Positions 7,586 to 15,023 of a DNA stretch of 20,145 nt are shown piece after piece. A model generated the notes under the pieces. That model was not told the origin of the DNA. It ran no database searches and worked only from the letters and a program-made list of their open reading frames with translations. How positions within the stretch are numbered: position 1 is the first letter of the stretch; every line of letters starts with the position of its first letter. The position numbers and the translations under genes are program-made. The DNA comes from JAWVZH01 sp033722295 (GTDB lineage Bacteria > Bacteroidota > Bacteroidia > Chitinophagales > Saprospiraceae): the NCBI GenBank assembly GCA_033722295.1, contig JAWVZH010000042.1, positions 1 to 20,145 on the forward strand, read 5' to 3'.

Positions 7586-8056
7586 ATGTCTAACATCGCT
7601 GTATTTCCCGGATCTTTTGACCCAATTACCATAGGTCATATAGACCTCGTCAATAGGGCATTGCCGCTTTTTGATCAAATAATTATTGCCATTGGCATCA
7701 ACTCCAAAAAAAAGACCTTTTTTACTTTGGAACAGAGGACCGATTGGATAAAAGAGGTTTTTAAGAATAATGAAAAAATATCTGTTGAGTCATTTGAAGG
7801 GCTAACTGTTGACTTTTGCGAAAGGAAAAACGCCAGATATCTCTTGAGAGGGTTGAGGAATGCTTCTGATTTTGATTATGAGAAGACGATCAGTCAGATC
7901 AACCACATTGTAGGCAAAAAGATTGAAACGATCTTCCTTATTTCAAAACCTGAACTGTCTCATGTGAGTTCTAGTATTGTAAGAGAGATAATTGGAGCAG
8001 GAGGAGATGTAAGTGTCTTCCTGCCTAAAAATATTAACCTTAAAAAAAGAAAATAA
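7586..8056 (+). CDS. coaD: Phosphopantetheine adenylyltransferase
   Basis: This 156-residue enzyme carries out the penultimate step of coenzyme A synthesis, joining 4'-phosphopantetheine to AMP from ATP. The nucleotidyltransferase signature is clear: VFPGSFDPITIGHID with the TxGH motif (His18), LLRGLRNASDFDYE (87-99) for phosphopantetheine binding, and HVSSSIVREI (126-135). The length fits the family. The end is unusually basic (PKNINLKKRK). The codons lean towards A/T more than pruA beside it. The stop is three bases from the pruA start, so the two genes are probably co-transcribed, although CoA synthesis and proline catabolism have no obvious link. All catalytic residues I can identify are present. 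Confidence 0.96.
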   Translation: MSNIAVFPGSFDPITIGHIDLVNRALPLFDQIIIAIGINSKKKTFFTLEQRTDWIKEVFKNNEKISVESFEGLTVDFCERKNARYLLRGLRNASDFDYEKTISQINHIVGKKIETIFLISKPELSHVSSSIVREIIGAGGDVSVFLPKNINLKKRK

Positions 8057-8059
8057 TAG

Positions 8060-9688
8060 ATGTCCAACGCATTTTTTCAGATCCCATATCCGATCAATGA
8101 ACCAGTCATGAACTATCCTCCCGGGGATCCTGTAAGAGAGGAGATCCAGGAAGCGATACAAGCAAGGCGTAATGAAGTCAAGGATATACCGATGGTCATT
8201 GACGGCAAACCGGTCAAGACTGGTAATTTACAGGAAATATATCCACCCCACGATCTGAAACACAAGATCGCTGAATTTCACAAGGGCGACAGAAAACATG
8301 TAGAAATGGCCATCGATGCTGCCCTCAAAGCCAAACCGGAATGGGAAGCTATGGCGTGGGAGGACAGAGCTGCTATCTTCCTGAGAGCGGCGGAGTTATT
8401 GACAGGTCCTTACAGGGCAGAAATGAACGCGGCGACCATGCTGGGTCAATCCAAGAACGTATATCAGGCGGAGATCGATGGAGTATGTGAATTGGCGGAT
8501 TTCTGGCGCTTCAATACATACTACATGACCGAGATCTACGAAAAACAACCTGACAATACGCCTGGGGTTTGGAACAGGATGGAATACAGGGCACTCGAAG
8601 GATTTGTCTTCGCGATAACGCCCTTCAATTTTACAGCTATATCCGGTAATCTTCCAAGTGCACCGGCGATGTTGGGCAATGTTGTCGTGTGGAAACCGGC
8701 ACAAACACAGATCTATTCTGCACAACTTTTGATGCATATTTATCAGGAGGCTGGCTTGCCGGATGGTGTTATTAATCTCATTTTCACTGATGGACCAGAA
8801 GCCGGCGATGTGATTTTTGATCATCCCGATTTTGCAGGCTTGCATTTTACTGGAAGCACAAAGGTCTTTCAGAATCTTTGGTCGATCATTGGAAAGAATA
8901 TCTCAAAGTATAAGTCTTATCCACGCATTGTAGGAGAAACTGGAGGTAAGGACTTCGTTATGGTTCATCCTACATCAGACAGCCTGCAAGTTGCTACAGC
9001 ATTGACGAGAGGTGCATTTGAATATCAGGGGCAGAAATGCTCTGCGGCGTCCAGGGCTTATATTCCGAAGAGCCTGTGGCCATCGGTCAAAGATCATCTG
9101 ATCGATCAACTCAAAACGGTGAAAATGGGTCCGGTAGAGGATTTCGGCAACTTCGTGAATGCAGTTATCGATCATTCGGCCTATAACAAGATCACCGGGT
9201 ATATCGCTGACGCAAAAAAGAGTAAGGACGCAGAATTGATCTATGGTGGTGAATACAGCGATCAGGATGGGTATTTTATTCAGCCTACTGTTCTGCTTGC
9301 AAAAAAGGCTGATTATGTCACCATGCGTGAAGAGATCTTCGGTCCTGTATTGACAATTTATGTTTATGAAGATGACAAGTTCGAGGAAACCCTGGACCTT
9401 GTGGATCAAACATCGCCTTATGCATTAACAGGAAGCATATTTTCCAATGACCGTTATGCCACTAATCTGGCAGTTGAAAGGTTGAAGCATGCGGCAGGTA
9501 ATTTCTACATCAATGACAAACCTACCGGTTCCGTCGTGGGTCAACAGCCGTTTGGCGGAGCGCGTGCCTCAGGAACGAATGACAAGGCAGGGTCAGTGCT
9601 TAACTTATACAGATGGATATCGGCAAGGTCAATAAAAGAGACCTTTGATCCACCTACTGACTACAGGTATCCATTTCTCGGAGAATAA
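8060..9688 (+). CDS. pruA: L-glutamate gamma-semialdehyde (1-pyrroline-5-carboxylate) dehydrogenase
   Basis: This 542-residue NAD-dependent aldehyde dehydrogenase oxidises glutamate semialdehyde, from proline or ornithine, to glutamate. The N-terminal block NEPVMNYPPGDPVREEIQEA and the length are typical of the stand-alone ALDH4A1-like form rather than of the long PutA fusion. Catalytic features are PFNFTAISGNLPSAPA (188-203, Asn190), GLHFTGSTKVF (260-270), VGETGGKDFV with Glu293, and the nucleophile Cys327 in YQGQKCSAASRAY. The C-terminal part has TVLLAKKADYVTMREEIFGPVLT and QQPFGGARASGTNDKAG, where family members bind the substrate. No proline dehydrogenase gene is adjacent. A strong terminator follows. 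Its product feeds the same glutamate pool as gdhA and glutamine synthetase in this window. Confidence 0.97.
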   Translation: MSNAFFQIPYPINEPVMNYPPGDPVREEIQEAIQARRNEVKDIPMVIDGKPVKTGNLQEIYPPHDLKHKIAEFHKGDRKHVEMAIDAALKAKPEWEAMAWEDRAAIFLRAAELLTGPYRAEMNAATMLGQSKNVYQAEIDGVCELADFWRFNTYYMTEIYEKQPDNTPGVWNRMEYRALEGFVFAITPFNFTAISGNLPSAPAMLGNVVVWKPAQTQIYSAQLLMHIYQEAGLPDGVINLIFTDGPEAGDVIFDHPDFAGLHFTGSTKVFQNLWSIIGKNISKYKSYPRIVGETGGKDFVMVHPTSDSLQVATALTRGAFEYQGQKCSAASRAYIPKSLWPSVKDHLIDQLKTVKMGPVEDFGNFVNAVIDHSAYNKITGYIADAKKSKDAELIYGGEYSDQDGYFIQPTVLLAKKADYVTMREEIFGPVLTIYVYEDDKFEETLDLVDQTSPYALTGSIFSNDRYATNLAVERLKHAAGNFYINDKPTGSVVGQQPFGGARASGTNDKAGSVLNLYRWISARSIKETFDPPTDYRYPFLGE

Positions 9689-9714
9689 AATGAAAAATTC
9701 TTGAGTGTTTATAG

Positions 9715-9743
9715 AGCCATGGCGTGATGTCATGGCTTTTTTT
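9715..9743 (+). terminator. Rho-independent terminator after pruA
   Basis: A perfect 7-base stem (AGCCATG pairing with CATGGCT) closes a 9-base loop and runs into seven T. It lies 26 bases after the pruA stop. On the other strand no T-run follows, so it is unlikely to stop the converging rhomboid transcript efficiently. Confidence 0.88.
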
Positions 9744-9760
9744 ATGCATTGTGAAGCTTC

Positions 9761-10384
9761 TCAAAACGGCAGACCGTCCATAAATCTGGCGATGAAAAGG
9801 TTGATCAATGAAGGTTTGAGGGATACGGTAAATGCCATGCCAAGAATGGCGCCATAAAAGTGGGCACTGTGGTCAATATTGTCATTGCTTCGTCGACTGG
9901 CCCAATGAGAGTAAATGAGGTAGAGAATGCCGGCGACAATGCCGTATATGGGAAGTATGAAATATAGGTATAGTTTTTCCCATGGATGAAACAGGATGAA
10001 TATGAAAACGATGCCACTCACTCCGCCCGAGGCTCCAATTGAATAATAGGAGGGATTGTCCTTATGTTTCAGTAAGGATGGGATATTAGCGCCGAAAACT
10101 GTTACCAGGTATACCAGAATATAATATAACCGGCCAAAGTTAGGCCCCCATATCTGCGTGTAATAGAGTTCGATGCGCTCACCAAACATCCATAAAACGA
10201 ACATATTTATCAGAAGGTGCGCCCAGCTTCCGTGAACAAATCCGGCAGTTATCAAGCGATACCACTCCTTGTTGTGATAGACAGAATATGGATGGTGCGC
10301 CAATTTCTTATGGTAGGCAGGGCGCTGAAAGGCCTGTACCGAAATGATGCCGGTAAGAAGTACCAGTATGGTGGTGATAGTCAT
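9761..10384 (-). CDS. Rhomboid family intramembrane serine protease
   Basis: This 207-residue membrane protein cleaves single-pass membrane proteins within the lipid bilayer. About six hydrophobic helices are visible. The family's landmarks are all present: HGSWAHLLINMFVLWMFG (51-68), which supplies the oxyanion Asn60; GASGGVSGIVF (117-127) with nucleophile Ser119; and NIDHSAHFYGAILG (169-182) with catalytic His175. There is no extra cytoplasmic domain, so it is the minimal bacterial form. The ATG shares a base with the rlmH stop (TGATG), which implies translational coupling. It is last in a five-gene operon. The substrate is unknown. The single-pass or lipoprotein products of the same operon are candidates only by position. 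Confidence 0.93.
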   Translation of the reverse strand: MTITTILVLLTGIISVQAFQRPAYHKKLAHHPYSVYHNKEWYRLITAGFVHGSWAHLLINMFVLWMFGERIELYYTQIWGPNFGRLYYILVYLVTVFGANIPSLLKHKDNPSYYSIGASGGVSGIVFIFILFHPWEKLYLYFILPIYGIVAGILYLIYSHWASRRSNDNIDHSAHFYGAILGMAFTVSLKPSLINLFIARFMDGLPF

Positions 10385-10842
10385 CAGTGGTGATAGTTTT
10401 CGTTGTTCAAAACAGTGAATGCACGATACAGCTGTTCGGTAAAAACTAATCTGGCCATTTGATGTGGAAGTACCATTTTAGACAATGCAATGATCTCATT
10501 TGCCCTGCTTCTGATAGCTTCGGAAAGGCCAAAAGATCCTCCGATCAAAAATATCGTGCGACGCTTTGGCATCCATTCCCGCCTCAACTTGTCGGCAAAT
10601 TCAATTGTTGTGAACAACTTTCCTCTTTCGTCGAGAAGTATGAGAAAGTCGGATGGCTTGATGAGGTTAAGCAGAGAACTCGAATCATCCCTCACCTTGC
10701 TCACCGGCTCCCTGGATTTGCTCTCCTTGATCGCTGATAATTTGATGGGGGCATATTTCTTGATCCTCTTGAGGTACTCTTCAGAAAGTGCGTCAAATTC
10801 GTCATGCCTAGGCTTGCCAATATACCAGATTTCCAGACTCAC
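10384..10842 (-). CDS. rlmH: 23S rRNA (pseudouridine1915-N3)-methyltransferase RlmH
   Basis: This 152-residue SPOUT-class methyltransferase methylates pseudouridine 1915 in helix 69 of 23S rRNA on assembled 70S ribosomes. Visible landmarks are SEEYLKRIKKYAPIKL (20-35), FLILLDERGKLFTTIEFA (66-83), the SAM-binding knot FLIGGSFGLSE (98-108), and LPHQMARLVFTEQLYRAFTVLNNENYHH to the C-terminus, whose terminal Tyr-His is typical of the family. The start codon is GTG, overlapping the upstream esterase-like stop as GTGA. Length and all motifs are normal. It sits oddly between exported proteins and a membrane protease, although rlmH is often found in unrelated company. Confidence 0.96.
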   Translation of the reverse strand: MSLEIWYIGKPRHDEFDALSEEYLKRIKKYAPIKLSAIKESKSREPVSKVRDDSSSLLNLIKPSDFLILLDERGKLFTTIEFADKLRREWMPKRRTIFLIGGSFGLSEAIRSRANEIIALSKMVLPHQMARLVFTEQLYRAFTVLNNENYHH

Positions 10843-11966
10843 GGTTCCCGTTTTATGCCCTTGCCAAAAAAGTGTAGTAGAGCAGGCTTGATCCTCTCCG
10901 CCATATTCTCTCCATCAGGTATGCTGTTAGGAACGAATTTGAACTCGCTATCAACATCAAGGCTGTCCAGGTAATGTTTAAGCTGCCTGACGCCTGGTTC
11001 GATCTTTTCATCAAGGCCGAATTCTCCGACATCCATAAAAACATCAACTGTATGTTCTGGCGTACCGAGACTGTCTAGAAGCGGAAATATATCATTGTCA
11101 TAGATCCTGACTGCAGGAGATAGGACCATCACCTTACCGAATACGTCAGACGATTCCCATGCGGTGAGAAGACTTACGAAGCCACCTGCCACAGCTCCGC
11201 CAATCAGCCTGTGCTCCGCAGAATCCTTTGTTCTGAATTGCTGGTCTATCGTTTCTACGAGATCTTCGGAAATATAACTTCTGAATCGTGCCCCGATCTC
11301 GGTATCTGAATACTCAACACTCCTTGTTTCAAAAACATGATCTATACCAACCACTATTATAGGTTCAATAAGTCCAAGATGCTCGAGACTGTCCAACGTT
11401 TCGTCGAGTCTCCATTCATATCCGTCGGGACTGCCCTCGGTATCAAAAAGACTCTGACCATCCAACAGATAGAGTACGGGATACTCTCTGAGAGTGTCAT
11501 CCGTGTAATTATGTGGTGTTCTTACCGTTACCGTTCTAGCCCTGAGGCCTTCAGGAGTCGTCATTGGCAATTGATAGAAAATACCCTGTGGGAATTCGGG
11601 CTTGCGATTTACCCACTTACCTTGCATCTTTATGTTAAGCGAAGTGTCTTTTCTGACAACGAATGAAAAGGTATCGGCCGGCTCAAAGCCCTTGTCTGGA
11701 TGACCACCATCCAGAAGGAAGCTGACACTATCTCCCCTGGGTATCAAAAATATTCCCGACCAGGTCATATTTCTCTTCTTTGCCAGACGCACCTTTCCGA
11801 ATTCCCACTTACCCATCATTCCATGATCGCCCCGAATGTGCAAAGCCTGTCTTTCAGGAAGGGGCTTATTAAGCTCAACTTCTACTTTAACGAATGCCGC
11901 GTTCTGCGCCACTGAGAAGAAAGAAATGTGGAAGATGAATATGACGATCAGTAATGTTCGAAGCAT
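10839..11966 (-). CDS. Exported esterase-like protein with N-terminal starch-binding-like domain; catalytic residues replaced
   Basis: This 375-residue protein has a signal peptide (MLRTLLIVIFIFHISFFSVAQ). Residues 24-118 resemble a CBM20-like or esterase N-terminal beta-sandwich (GDHGMMGKWEFGKVRL, then WSGIFLIPRGDSVSFLLDGG). Residues 125-370 follow the esterase-D/enterochelin-esterase alpha/beta-hydrolase fold: YPVLYLLDGQSLFD, EPIIVVGIDHVFETRSVEYSD, FRSYISEDLVETIDQQF, then the nucleophile elbow. The elbow reads IGGAVAGGF where relatives have GxSxGG, so Val259 replaces the nucleophilic Ser. The C-terminal triad position reads PDGENMAERI, with Asn354 where a His is expected. DVFMDVGE (308-315) still carries the Asp. 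It is therefore probably not a hydrolase. It follows the GH13-like gene by eight bases and overlaps rlmH by four. Fold call good, inactivation well supported, role unknown. Confidence 0.85.
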   Translation of the reverse strand: MLRTLLIVIFIFHISFFSVAQNAAFVKVEVELNKPLPERQALHIRGDHGMMGKWEFGKVRLAKKRNMTWSGIFLIPRGDSVSFLLDGGHPDKGFEPADTFSFVVRKDTSLNIKMQGKWVNRKPEFPQGIFYQLPMTTPEGLRARTVTVRTPHNYTDDTLREYPVLYLLDGQSLFDTEGSPDGYEWRLDETLDSLEHLGLIEPIIVVGIDHVFETRSVEYSDTEIGARFRSYISEDLVETIDQQFRTKDSAEHRLIGGAVAGGFVSLLTAWESSDVFGKVMVLSPAVRIYDNDIFPLLDSLGTPEHTVDVFMDVGEFGLDEKIEPGVRQLKHYLDSLDVDSEFKFVPNSIPDGENMAERIKPALLHFFGKGIKREP

Positions 11967-11974
11967 TATAATCC

Positions 11975-13321
11975 TTAGATATTAGTGAAAATTAAAAACT
12001 GCATGGGTGCCAGGTCCAGGTCTTCATCAGCCCTGATCTGGATCGCCCGGTTCATCTGGTATTCATTAAGATTAAAAATTGGCTCTTTAAAGCTTATGGT
12101 TTCCTTTTCTCCTGAAAAATTAAAGATCCCGATCACTTCATGCCCTTTGTATTTCTTCTTGATAGCCAGAACCTTATCGTTTCGAGTGTCAAGATAGGTA
12201 AGCACCGGATCCAGTTGAGCATGTAAGGCCTTATTCTTATTCTTAAGTAGAATAAGTTGACGGTATACATCCATCTCCGTCTTTTCCGGCCAGACGATGT
12301 CACGATTCTGATAAATGCTGACGCCTCTGAAAACAGGAATCTCCTGCCCACCGTATATCAGGGTTTGGCCATTGAGAAATTGGGTCAATGCAAATGCCAT
12401 CTTGTATCTGCTTCCAAAAACTGTGTTTGCCGATCCTACCTGGGAATGTCGGATGTAGTTTATGGTATAATACAATCCCTTACCGTCGGTTTGCTCGGTC
12501 CAGTCGATGACTTGCCTGATTGGTGAAGGGTCTTCCATTTCGCTGGCCCGCAGCATGGCATTGAAAAATGTATCTCTCTGATAATAATCAAATACATCAG
12601 TATCTACACTCGAACCTTCTCCTGCGATCAAAATAATATCATCCATATCTCTGACCTCTTCAAGCCATGATATTGGCACTAAACCCGGATAATGAATTCT
12701 GAAGCCATCGATCCCGAATTCCTCTACCCAGAATTCCATAGCGCTAAACATCTCTTCACCGACATCTTCATTCTTATAATCGAGCAAAGCCACATCTCTG
12801 AATGAAAAGAAATGCTTGTCTTCGAAAACTTCATTGGCGGTAAGGCTGTCAGAATACTCACTCAATTCATTGTCAAAGGCTGTGGTGGCGGGAAACCAGT
12901 CCATAAGAACCCTAATACCTTTGTTATGTAAGGTGTCGATCAGTTTTAGGAGATCTTCCCGGGTTCCAAGATCTGGATCAAGTTTTTTATAATCCTTTAC
13001 TGCATAAGGGCTCCCCAACTGACCTATTTTCATACGCTCACTGATCTCCTGTAGTGGAGACAAGATGACAGCATCTACGAAGAGTGCCTCTATATGTGAG
13101 GTTTGTCGTATGATGTTGGATAAGGCGTCTTGATCGCCCCAGTGCGGCACATAAACCTCATAAAAAAAACTCAGATCCTCGTCAGTGCTATTCACCTTGT
13201 TCTCCCTCTGGCAGCCAGATAGAGATAACAAAGTGATCAGTGACCAGAAAAGAAGTGAACAAGATCTATGTACGAATGAGACGGGATAGATTATCGATTT
13301 GCAACTGCTCTTCCATTCCAT
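11975..13321 (-). CDS. GH13 (alpha-amylase family)-like lipoprotein with catalytic residues replaced
   Basis: This 448-residue protein is predicted to be lipid-anchored: the hydrophobic run SLLFWSLITLLSLSGC ends at Cys37. The rest follows the alpha-amylase TIM barrel: FFYEVYVPHWG, AVILSPLQEI, GSPYAVKDYKKLDPDLGT (103-120), VLMDWFPATTAFDN (138-151), VALLDYKNEDV, FGIDGFRIHYPGLVP (202-216), LIAGEGSS (231-238), YYTINYIRHSQ (284-294), LIYGGQEIPVF, and a C-terminal beta domain. In active relatives these regions read like DWVANHTAWDN, GFRCDVA and TNHD. Here the nucleophile Asp is His210, the region I Asn-His is Ala145-Thr146, and the region IV His-Asp is Tyr289-Ile290; only a Glu235 remains. The ATG lies 56 bases inside the upstream SWIM gene, and no later start preserves the signal. 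Probably a non-catalytic glycan-binding protein. Confidence 0.85.
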   Translation of the reverse strand: MEWKSSCKSIIYPVSFVHRSCSLLFWSLITLLSLSGCQRENKVNSTDEDLSFFYEVYVPHWGDQDALSNIIRQTSHIEALFVDAVILSPLQEISERMKIGQLGSPYAVKDYKKLDPDLGTREDLLKLIDTLHNKGIRVLMDWFPATTAFDNELSEYSDSLTANEVFEDKHFFSFRDVALLDYKNEDVGEEMFSAMEFWVEEFGIDGFRIHYPGLVPISWLEEVRDMDDIILIAGEGSSVDTDVFDYYQRDTFFNAMLRASEMEDPSPIRQVIDWTEQTDGKGLYYTINYIRHSQVGSANTVFGSRYKMAFALTQFLNGQTLIYGGQEIPVFRGVSIYQNRDIVWPEKTEMDVYRQLILLKNKNKALHAQLDPVLTYLDTRNDKVLAIKKKYKGHEVIGIFNFSGEKETISFKEPIFNLNEYQMNRAIQIRADEDLDLAPMQFLIFTNI

Positions 13322-14852
13322 ATTTTTCTCTCAAATGTTGAACCACTGAATTGAGTAATTCCTTATGACCACTTTGATGCAAGCCTTCCACGAGTTTGGT
13401 TATCACTCTACGGCTCGCCGGACCTATATGATGAATCAGAAATTCATCTATTTGGTCACGCAAAAAGCCAAAGCTAATAAAAGCATTCTTTTTCGTGTTG
13501 AGATGGATGACATCAGCAGTAACGCCAAGCTTGTTTTTATCTTTGACATACTCTGATAACCTCGAGATATCCTTGCTCGCCATCAGGAGGTGCAGGTGAT
13601 TCGTTGAGTCAAGAGCAATGTTTTCGCTATCCATGATTTCGAGCATAGATTGAGCGGCGTTCTCATCAAGCGAGATATCATGGTCGACATCGTATTTCAG
13701 AATGTTAAGCGCTCTCTTCCATTGAGCATGGTCAATAGCGAAGCGCAAAGCGAACTTTGTAAAAGAGGGCGGTATACTGGAGTAGAGCATTTTTAATACT
13801 GGGTCGGAATCATATTTTGCAGGATCTTTTTTAAAAATTCTCCAAAGAGCAAGTCGCTGCTCATTGCTTGGCTCGAAATCTGTCTTTCTCGTTGAATCCT
13901 GAGCTATATTATAGCACTGAAGCCAGATTGAAAGCCATAATTGCTCTTCATAACCCTCCGAATTATCTATCTGCCTCTCAATAACCTTAATAAAGGAGGA
14001 TTCGTGTTCCGCTAATTTGATACGCGCAAAGATCTCCGGTATAAACTGATCGTCGATAACGGAGATATAAGACTTTTTCAGCATTTGTAAGAAGTGCCGC
14101 ACCAGTTCCTCATTGACTTCAGGGGCTCTCAACCCTTCTAGTCTCTCAAGGATCTCGTTTTGGCATGCCTTGATGATCTTGTTGGACGTGGGGTTCATCG
14201 ATCTTCTCTTATGCGACAGGTAAAAGATGATCTCGATGATCTTGATGAGTATTTTGATTCCCTCTACGGGATAGTCACCATCTATCAGTTGCCTGGAGGA
14301 TCTTAATAAAGCCTTGCAGGTGTTGATGACAAGCCTCACATGGATAGTAGAAGGTTTTTTTACGCTTCGCACAATAGGATCCCTGATCTCCTGAAGTAAG
14401 GCTTCAGCGAGTTGATATGGATCCTCATCTCCGGGGCGACCGACATTAATAGCTTGCAACTCCATGGCAAATGCCTTATTTCTCCTGGCAAAATCCACTA
14501 CAAGCCTGGAAAGGTCCTCAGCCTCCATTTCGGAGACCATTTTTCTCCAGTATTTGACACCTTTTCGGGGTGAGGAGGACTTGAGTTGCTTTTTCAATTG
14601 TAAAAGAAAGGCCAGACTGTGCGGACAAAGTTTATTTTCAACCTTTACACATGAGCAATTGCTAAGGATGTTGAGCGAAGCTTCTTTAATCAGGAGCTGG
14701 ACTATTTCACCGTCCACTTTGCCTTTAATAAACGCTTCGTTATATGTGTTGATATCAACTTTTCCGGAATAGATGAGACGCTCCGCCTCTTCACGTTCAT
14801 GTGAATCGCTCCTTGACTGGATGTACGATGCTATTTCGGATTTTATTATCAC
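13266..14852 (-). CDS. SWIM zinc-finger protein with long helical C-terminal region
   Basis: This 528-residue protein probably starts at a GTG; no in-frame ATG lies nearby and a stop is 48 bases upstream. Residues 24-85 fit a SWIM zinc finger: a lead-in (AERLIYSGKVDINTYNEAFIKGKV) followed by CSC...CPH with Cys66, Cys68, Cys76 and His78. SWIM domains bind zinc and occur with helicases, transposases and DNA- or protein-binding partners. The remaining 440 residues are helix-rich, without transmembrane segments or a pattern I recognise, and might be a solenoid of repeats. There is no signal peptide, so it is cytoplasmic, unlike the two exported products after it. It heads the operon and overlaps the GH13-like gene by 56 bases. 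In other bacteria similar SWIM proteins sit beside SNF2 helicases or MoxR/VWA genes; none is seen here. Confidence 0.8.
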   Translation of the reverse strand: MIIKSEIASYIQSRSDSHEREEAERLIYSGKVDINTYNEAFIKGKVDGEIVQLLIKEASLNILSNCSCVKVENKLCPHSLAFLLQLKKQLKSSSPRKGVKYWRKMVSEMEAEDLSRLVVDFARRNKAFAMELQAINVGRPGDEDPYQLAEALLQEIRDPIVRSVKKPSTIHVRLVINTCKALLRSSRQLIDGDYPVEGIKILIKIIEIIFYLSHKRRSMNPTSNKIIKACQNEILERLEGLRAPEVNEELVRHFLQMLKKSYISVIDDQFIPEIFARIKLAEHESSFIKVIERQIDNSEGYEEQLWLSIWLQCYNIAQDSTRKTDFEPSNEQRLALWRIFKKDPAKYDSDPVLKMLYSSIPPSFTKFALRFAIDHAQWKRALNILKYDVDHDISLDENAAQSMLEIMDSENIALDSTNHLHLLMASKDISRLSEYVKDKNKLGVTADVIHLNTKKNAFISFGFLRDQIDEFLIHHIGPASRRVITKLVEGLHQSGHKELLNSVVQHLREKYGMEEQLQIDNLSRLIRT

Positions 14853-14864
14853 AATTTTTCGATA

Positions 14865-14876
14865 AACTTTAAAGTT
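14865..14876. promoter_or_regulatory. 12-base perfect palindrome before the SWIM-led operon
   Basis: AACTTTAAAGTT is its own reverse complement and lies 12 bases upstream of the SWIM gene's GTG. It is a plausible operator or start-proximal structure. It is AT-rich and short, so chance is possible. Confidence 0.3.
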
Positions 14877-14908
14877 ACAACATTCCGGATGTATGTGAGG
14901 TCAGAAAA

Positions 14909-14981
14909 TCGCACTCTGTTATAAATCAATATATAAGATTATAACATCTTATTCCCGGATTGGCAAAAAGGAAGAGTGCGA
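14909..14981. repeat. Nested, asymmetric inverted repeat between the SWIM gene and sixA
   Basis: The left arm TCGCACTCTGTTATAA (14909-14924) is contiguous. Its complement is split on the right: TTATAAC (14939-14945) pairs with the inner half and AGAGTGCGA (14973-14981) pairs with the outer half, with 27 bases between them. Pairing is perfect in both parts. It could form a two-part cruciform, or be a pair of binding sites for one regulator in this divergent promoter region. Confidence 0.45.
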
Positions 14982-15023
14982 CTAATAATGTCTGGATGCT
15001 AAAATCCATTTATATTAGTTGAG

